A DNA stretch of 7,512 bases, taken from NCBI GenBank assembly GCA_030695265.1, contig JAUYTA010000021.1:1-7512 (forward strand), in the 5' to 3' direction. Of this stretch, positions 1 through 6,478 are shown one piece after another; position 1 is the stretch's first letter; every line of letters begins with the position of its first letter. This stretch comes from Bacteroidota bacterium (GTDB lineage: Bacteria > Bacteroidota > Bacteroidia > Bacteroidales > Prolixibacteraceae). The translations under genes and the position numbers were made by a program. The notes under the pieces are model-generated. The model was not told the DNA's origin and searched no databases. It was given only the letters and a program-made list of their open reading frames with translations.

Positions 1-2
1 TC

Positions 3-515
3 AAATCGGAGCATAATTTTGGTATCCGAAATTATCAGGTTCACATTGCAATCGCACCCACAAAAAGCATTGAACGGATAGAATGGTTTCTGGAGAAAGC
101 CACTGAAATTGGCATCAGCCGGGTAACACCGCTACTTTGTCAGCATTCGGAACGCAAGGAAATAAAAACTGACCGGCTGGAAAAAGTGATGGTTTCGGCC
201 ATGAAACAATCACTGAAAGCTTATCTGCCACAGCTTGATCCGCTCACCAAATTCAGTGATTTTATCTCTCAGCCTTTCGACGGACAAAAGTTCATCGCCC
301 ATTGTGACGAACAGCACCGCGACTTGCTAAAAAAAATGGTAGTCCTGAATCAGAACTACCTTATTTTAATTGGGCCCGAAGGCGATTTTTCTTCCGAAGA
401 AATTGAAATTGCAATTCAGGCAGGATTTAAACCTGTAAGCCTTGGCGATAGCCGTTTGCGTACCGAAACTGCCGGCATGGTGGCTTGTCTCACTTTCAAT
501 TTATTGAACGACTGA
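3..515 (+). CDS. rsmE: 16S rRNA (uracil-1498-N3)-methyltransferase RsmE, 3' part (5' end outside window)
   Basis: RsmE methylates N3 of U1498 in 16S rRNA using S-adenosylmethionine and acts in the cytoplasm on the small subunit. The frame is open from the window edge, giving 170 C-terminal residues of a protein usually around 235-245 aa, so the N-terminal PUA-like RNA-binding part is mostly missing. Visible family signatures are KSIERIEWFLEKATEIG (about residues 21-37 of the fragment), AMKQSLKAYLP, the SAM-binding knot motif LIGPEGDFSSEE (about 122-133) and LGDSRLRTETAG (about 147-158), which completes the SPOUT trefoil knot. The GTG/ATG pair at 186-191 is internal, not a start, because the upstream translation already matches the family. 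The TGA stop is directly followed by the stop of the convergent dpp5-like gene. Identification is firm; only the start is unknown. Confidence 0.95.
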   Translation, partial: KSEHNFGIRNYQVHIAIAPTKSIERIEWFLEKATEIGISRVTPLLCQHSERKEIKTDRLEKVMVSAMKQSLKAYLPQLDPLTKFSDFISQPFDGQKFIAHCDEQHRDLLKKMVVLNQNYLILIGPEGDFSSEEIEIAIQAGFKPVSLGDSRLRTETAGMVACLTFNLLND

Positions 516-2597
516 TTATTTCAGCCATTTATCGAGCCATTGCTTAAATACCCGTTGCCACAAAATACCGTTTTGAGCTTGCAATACCCAGTGGTTTTCG
601 TCAGGAAAAATAAGCATTTGGGCAGGTACACCGCGTAAAACAGCGGCGTTGAAGGCTGACATTCCCTGTGATGCAAGAATGCGGTAATCTTTCTCTCCAT
701 GAATTACCAGAATCGGAGCATCCCATTTATCAACAAACAAATGCGGTGAATTGGCATACGAACGTTGCGCAATCGCATTGGATTTATCCCAGTAAGCACC
801 GCCCAAATCCCAGTTTACAAACCACATTTCTTCTGTTTCCAAATACTGCTGCTCAAGGTTGAACATGCCATCATGCGAAATAAAAGCTTTGAAGCGTTTT
901 TCGTGGTGACCGGCCAACCAGTAAACAGAGAATCCACCGTAACTTGCACCAACGCAACCAAGTTTATCCGCATCAACAAAAGGTTCCTTGGCCAATTCAT
1001 CAATAGCAGAAAGGTAATCTTTCATGTTTTGGCCACCATAATCGCCACTAATTTGTTCCAGCCATTCTTTCCCGAAACCCGGTAATCCGCGACGGTTTGG
1101 CGCAACAACAATATAACCGTTGGCAGCCATCTGCTGAAAATTCCAGCGAAACGACCAGAACTGGCTCACTGTTCCCTGCGGTCCGCCCTGGCAATAAAGA
1201 ATTGTCGGATATTTTTTGTTCGGATCAAAATGTGGCGGATAAATCACCCAGGTCAGCATTTGCTTGTTGTCGGTAGTTTTGATCCAGCGTTCCTCCACTT
1301 TCCCCATTGTAAGCTGATCCAAAATTGATTTATTCAGGAAGGATAGTTCAGTTTCTGCGCCTGTTTCCGGATCGATGGTATAAATTTCATCAGGCTTACT
1401 AATCGAATGTTTTATGCCGATAAGCTTCTCTTTTGCTTCGGCTACAAAGGCATAATCGTGCACCCCACTGGTAACCGGTGTAATTTTTCTGTCAGCAACA
1501 TCCAGCCTGTAAATTTGTGTGAGGGCATGCCAGCAACTCACAAAAAAGATGGATTTGCTATCGGCACTCCATGTCAACGCATTTGAATTCTGATCGAAAT
1601 CAACTGTTTGGTCAGCTTTTTCGCCAGTCTCCAGATTCAGGAGAAACAAACGGCTTTTATCTGATTCATAACCATCCCTTTCCTGACTTTCCCAGGCAAG
1701 CCATTTACCATCGGGCGAGAAAATAGGACTTTGGTCGTAACCCATCATTCCTTCTGTTTTGTTTTCCGTTTTTCCGGTTTCGATGTTGTAGAAATAAATA
1801 TCCGAATTGGTTGAAAGTGCATATTCCTTTCCTGTTTTTTTGCGGCAAGTGTAGGCAATTATTTTTCCATCAGGGCTCCATGCCAGTTGTTCAACGCCAC
1901 CAAAAGGTTTCATCGGACTCTCATAAGGTTCGCCCTCCAGTATATCCAAAGCATTTTCAATCTTGCCATTTTTATAGTCGGCCACAAACGGATGCGGAAC
2001 AGTTTTCGTCCATTCGTCCCAATGTTTGTACATCAGATCGGTTTCCAAATGTGCATTGGCCAATGGCAAATCAGGAAATAAATCATGAATGTCCTGTTCC
2101 ATTTTCAACTCTGCCGTATATAAAATCTTTGATCCGTCAGGAGAATATTTAAACCCGGTAATTCCACCTTTTATTTCTGAAATCTGAACAGGCTCAGAAC
2201 CGTCGGTATTCATTTCCCAAAGCTGCATTTCACCTGATTTTGCCCACAAAAAGCCGATTTTCTTTCCGTCGGGACGCCAAACTGCGGAAGATTCCTTTTC
2301 AGGAGTTGAAGTAATTTTAACAGGTTCACCGCCCGAAACCGAAACTGTGTATAAATCGCGGTACGACTTATTTTCTTCGATGTTGAAATTTGTAACCGAA
2401 TACAAAACGGTTGTGCCATCAGGCGAAACAACAGGTTCACCAATCCGGCCAAAACGCCACAATACTTCAGGAGCCATAATATCTGATGTAAGTTTCGGAA
2501 CTTCAGGTTGATAATTATCTGTCATTTCTTTGGACTTTTTTGGGTTTGAACAGGAGAACAAAATGGCTCCAATGGCAATTAAATAAAAGGATTTCAT
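516..2597 (-). CDS. dpp5: S9 family prolyl-oligopeptidase-type peptidase, dipeptidyl-peptidase 5 (DPP5)-like lipoprotein
   Basis: This is a 693-aa serine exopeptidase predicted to remove dipeptides from peptides outside the cytoplasm. Residues 1-15 form a signal peptide ending in a lipobox (L13-F14-S15-C16), so the protein is probably lipid-anchored. Residues about 50-400 form a beta-propeller with repeated blade motifs: SPDG near 58, RPDG near 108, SPDG near 152, 241 and 294, and SADS near 344. The alpha/beta-hydrolase domain follows, with GGPQG at 471-475 and the triad Ser552 (GASYGG), Asp637 (HGEKDYRI) and His669 (DENHW). Blocks such as TDLMYKHWDEW, GEPYESPMKPFGG and ISGDYGGQNM resemble, from memory, Porphyromonas gingivalis DPP5 (about 684 aa), which prefers hydrophobic P1 residues. 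Exact specificity here is inferred; another S9C aminopeptidase is the alternative. The ATG start gives a complete signal peptide. Confidence 0.88.
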   Translation of the reverse strand: MKSFYLIAIGAILFSCSNPKKSKEMTDNYQPEVPKLTSDIMAPEVLWRFGRIGEPVVSPDGTTVLYSVTNFNIEENKSYRDLYTVSVSGGEPVKITSTPEKESSAVWRPDGKKIGFLWAKSGEMQLWEMNTDGSEPVQISEIKGGITGFKYSPDGSKILYTAELKMEQDIHDLFPDLPLANAHLETDLMYKHWDEWTKTVPHPFVADYKNGKIENALDILEGEPYESPMKPFGGVEQLAWSPDGKIIAYTCRKKTGKEYALSTNSDIYFYNIETGKTENKTEGMMGYDQSPIFSPDGKWLAWESQERDGYESDKSRLFLLNLETGEKADQTVDFDQNSNALTWSADSKSIFFVSCWHALTQIYRLDVADRKITPVTSGVHDYAFVAEAKEKLIGIKHSISKPDEIYTIDPETGAETELSFLNKSILDQLTMGKVEERWIKTTDNKQMLTWVIYPPHFDPNKKYPTILYCQGGPQGTVSQFWSFRWNFQQMAANGYIVVAPNRRGLPGFGKEWLEQISGDYGGQNMKDYLSAIDELAKEPFVDADKLGCVGASYGGFSVYWLAGHHEKRFKAFISHDGMFNLEQQYLETEEMWFVNWDLGGAYWDKSNAIAQRSYANSPHLFVDKWDAPILVIHGEKDYRILASQGMSAFNAAVLRGVPAQMLIFPDENHWVLQAQNGILWQRVFKQWLDKWLK

Positions 2598-2870
2598 CCG
2601 TACAAATTTTTAATTAGCTTAATGTCATTTGGTTATAAATATACTCATTGAGCAGCAGACTGCCGGATGGAACTCACATGTATTTGTTCCTTGGCGTTTT
2701 TGATTGTCGTTAAACATGTTCGTTTCATAGTGTTAACTGATTTTGTTGGTTGTGATTTTAATAACCGCGGTGAAAGTAAATATTGTCAGCCAATAAAAAA
2801 ATGAAAAGCATCTGCTTTTCTATAAACAGATGCTTTTACATTACAAAAACCGAATTGATTGATTGATTTC
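2598..2870. other. Intergenic region upstream of dpp5-like gene
   Basis: These 273 bases hold no convincing reading frame. They contain the terminator at 2795-2837 and presumably the promoter of the dpp5-like gene. A weak candidate -7 box on the minus strand is TATATTTA (2643-2636, 7 of 8 against TAnnTTTG), without a convincing TTTG at -33. A short TGTCATTTGGT at 2623-2633 matches part of the 145-bp repeat further right. Confidence 0.5.
2795..2837 (-). terminator. Rho-independent terminator of the NigD-like gene
   Basis: Two perfect 11-base arms, AAAAGCATCTG (2804-2814) and CAGATGCTTTT (2827-2837), enclose a 12-base loop. Read on the minus strand, the hairpin is followed after CAT by six T (2800-2795). 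It starts about 33 bases after the stop codon of the minus-strand gene ending at 2871. The plus-strand tail lacks a T-run, so the direction is clear. Confidence 0.85.
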
Positions 2871-3542
2871 TTAATACTTGTATTCTCCGGTGTATTCAAA
2901 GTCATCGCCATTCAGTTTTTTGGCAATCACCTTAAACTTAGTGCTGGTTTTTCCCTCGATTTTCAGCGCACTCAGATCAAATGTTACTACCGCCGACATT
3001 GGGATATTACCCTGATCATCGTTGTTATTGTGCCTTAACTCCAGAATTACAGGTTCAGTAGTAATTGCTCCCGGCTGCTTTACCAGATTAATGAAATGAA
3101 TTTTGTTTCCGCCCCGGTAACGCAGTTCGAAGTTTAACATGCCATTCTTGATCCATCTGTCCTTTACATCAATCGGATCATTCCCGATGCTGTCTTCAAT
3201 TGCAGGAGTAATGTCAAGAATTCCTTTGTAAAGGATTTTTCTTAAAGAATTGATCTTAACATAGTAATGTTCGTCATGGTTCTCATTTTTCTTGTTACCA
3301 ATAATCGTAAAGTTTACCAATACGCGTTCGTTATTTTTCACCTTACTCCACCAATAATCATTGCTGACCGGAAATAAAATTTCATTATCGTCCATTACAA
3401 TTTGTTGAACATCAGCATCCTTCTGAACCAATCCGTAACCAACCCATGCATCGCTGAGGGAATATCCGTCATCATTAAGGTCGCAGCCTGGTAAAAAGCT
3501 GAGCATGGCTCCCATCATTAAATAGAATACTAACTTTTTCAT
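2871..3542 (-). CDS. NigD-like lipoprotein
   Basis: This 223-aa Bacteroidota-type lipoprotein has a signal peptide at residues 1-19 and a clear lipobox L17-P18-G19-C20, followed by an acidic stretch (DLNDD). Acidic residues just after the cysteine are a feature of surface-export signals in Bacteroidota lipoproteins, so outer-face exposure is possible (inference). GYSLSDAWVGYGLV (about 26-39) followed by predicted beta strands fits the N-terminal domain of the NigD family. NFELRYRGGNKIHFINLV (about 137-154), a strand with a conserved G-x-HxINLV pattern, and a beta-rich C-terminus fit its second domain. NigD was named from a Prevotella bacteriocin (nigrescin) locus, but most relatives have no known function and no bacteriocin gene is visible here. 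The gene is monocistronic: a terminator lies 33 bases downstream and a long divergent spacer upstream. The leader is A-rich with no Shine-Dalgarno sequence. Confidence 0.75.
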   Translation of the reverse strand: MKKLVFYLMMGAMLSFLPGCDLNDDGYSLSDAWVGYGLVQKDADVQQIVMDDNEILFPVSNDYWWSKVKNNERVLVNFTIIGNKKNENHDEHYYVKINSLRKILYKGILDITPAIEDSIGNDPIDVKDRWIKNGMLNFELRYRGGNKIHFINLVKQPGAITTEPVILELRHNNNDDQGNIPMSAVVTFDLSALKIEGKTSTKFKVIAKKLNGDDFEYTGEYKY

Positions 3543-3669
3543 TTTCTTTTTTTTTTATAAATAATTAATAATTTCTGATTGTTAATTGTTTACTTAAAAG
3601 ATACGGTTAGCAGAAAAATGGTTGCGTTGCCCAAACTTTTTTTTTGCGTTCCAGAATAAAAAATAAATT

Positions 3670-3814
3670 GGATATCCGTAATATTACCCAGCGTCATAAA
3701 AGTCATTCAATTGTCATTTGGTAGTCATTAAGTTGTCAGGAAATGACCAATGAATGACTATAAATGACCAAAACTGACTGATGCAAAATGCCAAATAGGT
3801 GCGATAAACGGTCA
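3670..3814 (+). repeat. Left copy of a 145-bp inverted repeat with phased GTCA boxes
   Basis: The reverse complement of 4626-4482 aligns to this segment over 145 bp with no gaps and 17 mismatches (about 88% identity). Both copies begin with the palindrome GGATATCC and end with AAACGGTCA; similarity stops just beyond these points. Inside, GTCA boxes start at 3693, 3702, 3713, 3724 and 3735. They are mirrored by TGAC boxes starting at 3744, 3755, 3765 and 3775. The dyad centre (about 3741) coincides with the centre of the repeat (3742). The spacing of mostly 10-11 bp puts the boxes on one helical face, or allows a long imperfect hairpin with loop GGAAA. The unit ends are not inverted repeats of one another, so one copy alone is not a classic MITE. 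Confidence 0.93.
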
Positions 3815-3830
3815 CTCTTAAGAAATGAAA

Positions 3831-3838
3831 TAATTTTG
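3831..3838 (+). promoter_or_regulatory. Candidate -7 box of the thioredoxin gene
   Basis: TAATTTTG matches the Bacteroidota TAnnTTTG -7 consensus exactly and lies about 120 bases before the start codon, inside the repeat-bounded segment. No TTTG is seen at the expected -33 distance, where the end of the left repeat lies, so this is tentative. If correct, the promoter would travel with the gene in any inversion. Confidence 0.35.
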
Positions 3839-3959
3839 GCATAGCAATTGATAGTTCATATTTATATATTTACATTTTTAAATATGTGTACTAAATAGAG
3901 ATTGAAAAAAAATGACTAATCAGTAAATTAAATTGTAAACAATTATAAATAAATTAATT

Positions 3960-4475
3960 ATGAAACGGTTATTTTTAACACTGGCATCCGCTGCCATACT
4001 TATTTCTGCCTGCGGTAATCAAAAAACCGAGGCAAAACACAACAGTGCAAATGAAGCCTCGATTAGCAAAACCGGAACACAGGCTTCTGCAACCAAAAAT
4101 TCGGAACTGCTCAACAAAGCACAATTCATAGCAAAAGTTTGGGATTACACCAAATCGCCCAACGATTGGAAATACCTTGGCAACAAGCCGGCAATCATTG
4201 ATTTTTATGCTGATTGGTGCGGTCCGTGTAAAATTGCAGCTCCGATACTCGAAGAAATTGGCGCTGAATATGCCGGTAAAGTTCAGATCTATAAAATAGA
4301 TACTGAAAAGGAACGCGAACTTGCACAGGTTTTTGGGATCACAGGTATTCCCGCATTTTTATACATTCCGGCGAATGGAAAACCGGTCATGATGTCAGGC
4401 ATTGGCAGATCGAAAGAAGATACTAAAAAGATGTTTATCGAGAATATCGAGAAGTATCTTCTGGTGAAGAAATAA
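3960..4475 (+). CDS. Thioredoxin-fold lipoprotein with WCGPC active site
   Basis: This 171-aa protein is predicted to be a membrane-anchored thiol-disulfide reductase facing the periplasm. Residues 1-17 are a signal peptide with lipobox I15-S16-A17-C18. Residues about 19-55 are a polar Ser/Thr/Lys/Asn-rich linker, and the thioredoxin domain spans about 60-168. Seen residues are the buried Asp81 and the active site W86-C87-G88-P89-C90 (DFYADWCGPCK), the cis-proline P131 (GITGIPAF) and the C-terminal helix. WCGPC is the motif of reducing thioredoxins, not DsbA-type oxidases, so a role in reducing envelope proteins or peroxidases is likely; Bacteroides have periplasmic thioredoxins such as TrxP. 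No DsbD/CcdA-like electron donor is nearby. The ATG start gives a full signal peptide; the leader is AT-rich without a Shine-Dalgarno sequence. The gene sits between the two 145-bp inverted repeats. Confidence 0.92.
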   Translation: MKRLFLTLASAAILISACGNQKTEAKHNSANEASISKTGTQASATKNSELLNKAQFIAKVWDYTKSPNDWKYLGNKPAIIDFYADWCGPCKIAAPILEEIGAEYAGKVQIYKIDTEKERELAQVFGITGIPAFLYIPANGKPVMMSGIGRSKEDTKKMFIENIEKYLLVKK

Positions 4476-4481
4476 TATGAT

Positions 4482-4626
4482 TGACCGTTTACAATACCTA
4501 TTTGGCTTTTAGTGTCAGTCAGTTGTGGTCATTTATTGTCATTCTGTGGTCATTTCCTGACAACTTAATGACTACCAAATGATAATTGAATGACTTTTAT
4601 AACATTGGGTAATATTGCGGATATCC
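4482..4626 (-). repeat. Right copy of the 145-bp inverted repeat
   Basis: This is the second copy of the unit at 3670-3814, in opposite orientation and about 88% identical without gaps. It starts six bases after the thioredoxin stop and ends about 12 bases before the bidirectional terminator. Mismatches cluster in three places (unit positions about 22-26, 81-90 and 113-136). The core around the dyad centre (positions 46-80) is perfectly conserved, which suggests constraint there or the part most often homogenised. Being downstream of one gene and beyond the terminator of the other, it cannot simply be a promoter operator. Confidence 0.93.
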
Positions 4627-4637
4627 ATTAACAAAGC

Positions 4638-4668
4638 AAAAACCCCGGAATAAATCCCGGGGTTTTTT
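4638..4668. terminator. Bidirectional terminator between thioredoxin gene and pfp
   Basis: The arms AAAAACCCCGG (4638-4648) and CCGGGGTTTTT (4657-4667) form an 11-bp stem with an 8-base loop. The plus strand continues with TTTTTTATTATT and the minus strand has TTTTTG after the GC stem, so it can end both convergent transcripts. It lies 29 bases past the pfp stop. It is about 160 bases past the thioredoxin stop, beyond the right repeat. Confidence 0.88.
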
Positions 4669-4696
4669 ATTATTCAAAAAAAAAAAATGATCAAAA

Positions 4697-6355
4697 TTAT
4701 TTTGCCCTTTCGAGAAGAATCGTTTTTGTTGGCTGATCGCAAACTTCAGGTGGTCCCCAATACTGAATTGGGCCGGGATAAACAAATGAAGTTTCGATTG
4801 CCCATTTTTCACGGTTGGCAACCAAATATTTGTAAGGTGCGCTATCCAGTTCAACCAGCGCTTTTTGGATCACAGGTTTTTGGTGGCCATGACGCTGTTC
4901 CATGTTCATCATCATTGTAATTGGAACACCGCCTGCAATCCATTCGGCCGCAGGGGCAGTCAGGTTGCGAACCGATGACATGTAACCTGTTTTTCCTTCA
5001 GCAATCAGGAACGAAGCATTGTAACCCAGTGAATAGCAATAATCAGCATCGAAATTAGATGGAGCAGCGCAACGGCCTTCGTATCCGAAGAAATGATATT
5101 GTGTACCCAATTTGCCACTGAACTTGCCAGCTTTTTTCATCTCTTTCAACTGGCTTTTCACCATCTCTCCCAACAGTTTTTCAGTTTCAATGAGCGAAAC
5201 CTGCACGTTTCCATGTGGGTCACGATCGAGTGTTAACTGGTCGGCAATGCCATTGGGGAGTGAAGTATATACTTTGGCCGATGTTGGTGATAAAATTCCG
5301 GCAACAAATGCACGGCCTTCAGTTTTACTGCTGAATGATTTAAATTTTTGTTCAGTTTCAGAACCTTCCGCCAACAGATCGTTCAATTCTGAAATCAGTG
5401 CTTTCATTTCAGGAACGAATTCGACCAAACCTTCAGGAATTAAAGCAACTCCGAAATTTTCGCCGTTGGCCGCTCGTTTAGCAATGATATTTACCATATA
5501 ATCAACGATCTCGCCCAATGTCTGTTTCTTCTCAGCAACTTCTTCCGAGATCAATGTTATATTTGGCTGTGTTTGCAAAGCACATTCCAAACCGATATGA
5601 GAAGCAGAACGCCCCATCAGTTTAATAAAGTGCCAGTATTTTTTTGCTGAAGTGGCGTCACGTTCAACATTTCCGATTAATTCAGCATAAACTTTGGTGG
5701 CGGTATCAAAACCAAATGAAGTTTCGATCATGTCGTTTTTAAGGTCGCCATCAATTGTTTTCGGGCAGCCGATTACTTGAATGCCAGTATTTTTTGCTGC
5801 ATAATATTCGGCCAGTACGCAAGCATTGGTATTGCTATCGTCGCCACCAATAACAATCAAAGCTTTAATATTCAATTGTTTCAGTATCTCAGCGCCTTTG
5901 TCAAACTGTGCAGATTCTTCAAGTTTGGTACGTCCTGAGCCAATGATATCGAAACCACCGGTATTGCGGAATTCATCGATAATTGTTGCGGTCAGCTCAA
6001 TGTACTGGTGATCGACCAACCCGCCTGGACCGCCTAGAAAACCGTACAATTTACTTTCAGGATTGATATTTTTAATCCCGTCGAAAATACCTGAAATCAC
6101 ATTGTGACCGCCCGGAGCCTGACCACCGGAAAGGATCACGCCAACGTTCACTGCGGCATATTGCTTTTTTTCGCTCGTCTTCTCGAAAGCAATTAGTGGC
6201 ATTCCGTAAGTATTTGGAAAAAGCTTCTCAATATCATTCTGATCGGCTACCGATTGGGTTTTTTCACCTTCAACCAGTTTTACTGAAGACTTTAATGAAT
6301 TTGGAAGTTTTGGCTGATATTTAGCCCTTTCTGCTTGTAATGCGCTAATAGTCAT
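4697..6355 (-). CDS. pfp: Diphosphate--fructose-6-phosphate 1-phosphotransferase (PPi-dependent phosphofructokinase, long form)
   Basis: This cytoplasmic enzyme of 552 aa interconverts fructose 6-phosphate + PPi and fructose 1,6-bisphosphate + phosphate, and so can serve both glycolysis and gluconeogenesis. The length and motifs fit the long PFP clade of Bacteroidota and plants. Motifs in order are GVILSGGQAPGGHN (about 72-85), GFLGGPGGLVDHQY (105-118), GGDDS (170-174), CPKTIDGD (197-204) with catalytic Asp202, MGRS (247-250), the substrate-loop region LIPEGL (305-310) and FFGYEGR (422-428). Asp173 in GGDDS, where ATP-using enzymes have Gly (GGDGS), and Lys199 in PKTIDGD are the known markers of PPi rather than ATP use. 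Transcription probably starts from the box at 6404-6397 and ends at the hairpin 4638-4668, so the gene is likely monocistronic. All key residues are present and the reading frame is intact. Confidence 0.96.
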   Translation of the reverse strand: MTISALQAERAKYQPKLPNSLKSSVKLVEGEKTQSVADQNDIEKLFPNTYGMPLIAFEKTSEKKQYAAVNVGVILSGGQAPGGHNVISGIFDGIKNINPESKLYGFLGGPGGLVDHQYIELTATIIDEFRNTGGFDIIGSGRTKLEESAQFDKGAEILKQLNIKALIVIGGDDSNTNACVLAEYYAAKNTGIQVIGCPKTIDGDLKNDMIETSFGFDTATKVYAELIGNVERDATSAKKYWHFIKLMGRSASHIGLECALQTQPNITLISEEVAEKKQTLGEIVDYMVNIIAKRAANGENFGVALIPEGLVEFVPEMKALISELNDLLAEGSETEQKFKSFSSKTEGRAFVAGILSPTSAKVYTSLPNGIADQLTLDRDPHGNVQVSLIETEKLLGEMVKSQLKEMKKAGKFSGKLGTQYHFFGYEGRCAAPSNFDADYCYSLGYNASFLIAEGKTGYMSSVRNLTAPAAEWIAGGVPITMMMNMEQRHGHQKPVIQKALVELDSAPYKYLVANREKWAIETSFVYPGPIQYWGPPEVCDQPTKTILLERAK

Positions 6356-6396
6356 AGTACTTATTTTTTGTTAGGATTAACTTTCTAAAACCGGTG

Positions 6397-6404
6397 CAAA
6401 AATA
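6397..6404 (-). promoter_or_regulatory. Candidate -7 box of pfp
   Basis: Read on the minus strand this is TATTTTTG, a full match to the Bacteroidota TAnnTTTG -7 consensus. It would start transcription near 6390, leaving a leader of about 35 bases. The -33 region is poor: TGTTAA about 20 bases upstream instead of TTTG. Confidence 0.5.
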
Positions 6405-6407
6405 AAC

Positions 6408-6424
6408 TAAAACCATTGGTTTTA
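6408..6424. promoter_or_regulatory. Perfect palindrome in the pfp promoter spacer, possible operator
   Basis: TAAAACCATTGGTTTTA has 8-bp perfect arms around one central base. It lies between the candidate -7 box and the expected -33 position of pfp, where a bound dimeric regulator would block RNA polymerase. No T-run follows it, so it does not look like a terminator. The regulator is unknown. Confidence 0.4.
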
Positions 6425-6478
6425 ACATCAGATTGAAAGCATATTCAACCTATTTAAAGTAAATTTAAAGCGGTCAGG

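Larger units (their letters stand above)
3543..3959. other. Divergent AT-rich intergenic region between NigD-like and thioredoxin genes
   Basis: These 417 bases hold no gene. From left to right they contain the A/T-rich NigD-like leader, with a T-run at 3546-3556 (A-run in the mRNA); a 9-T run near 3637-3645; the left 145-bp repeat (3670-3814); and a very AT-rich thioredoxin leader (3815-3959). Both leaders contain GTAAACAATTA in the orientation of their gene (3593-3583 on minus, 3935-3945 on plus). The plus copy is part of a small palindrome, AATTGT-AA-ACAATT, at 3931-3944, 15 bases before the start codon. Confidence 0.6.
3670..4626. other. Inverted-repeat-bounded segment carrying a thioredoxin lipoprotein gene
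   Basis: The two 145-bp copies face each other and enclose 667 bp, which is the thioredoxin gene and its leader. The right copy begins six bases after the stop codon. The segment is flanked by ATT on both sides (3667-3669 and 4627-4629). That could be a 3-bp target duplication or chance in AT-rich DNA. The gene is the only plus-strand gene between dpp5 and the right edge, so inverting the segment would make it collinear with pfp, the NigD-like gene and dpp5. No recombinase or transposase lies in the window. Whether the unit moves or inverts is inference; the geometry is directly visible. Confidence 0.45.

Noticed and set aside
765..1085. Plus-strand open frames of 60-115 codons opposite the dpp5-like gene (also 668-862, 1811-2152, 1887-2081)
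   Set aside because: They lie wholly antisense to a gene with clear family motifs and have low-complexity or atypical protein sequence with no recognisable domain.
2871..3542. NigD-like gene as bacteriocin immunity
   Set aside because: No bacteriocin or transporter gene is adjacent, and most NigD-like proteins are known only by sequence similarity.
3690..3780. CRISPR-like array in the GTCATT boxes
   Set aside because: Repeat units are only 4-7 bp with 10-11 bp period and mirrored orientation; there are no 20-40 bp repeats with unique spacers and no cas genes.
3670..3814. A single 145-bp copy as a classic MITE
   Set aside because: The two ends of one copy are not inverted repeats of each other; only the internal GTCA boxes are symmetric.
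3667..4629. ATT/ATT flanks as a proven target-site duplication
   Set aside because: Three A/T bases in AT-rich surroundings are easily chance; kept only as a weak hint.
4687..4920. Plus-strand open frames opposite pfp (also 5112-5501 and 5826-6011), and a minus-strand frame at 4597-4854
   Set aside because: They are shadows of the PFP frame; the last also runs into the terminator and the right repeat.
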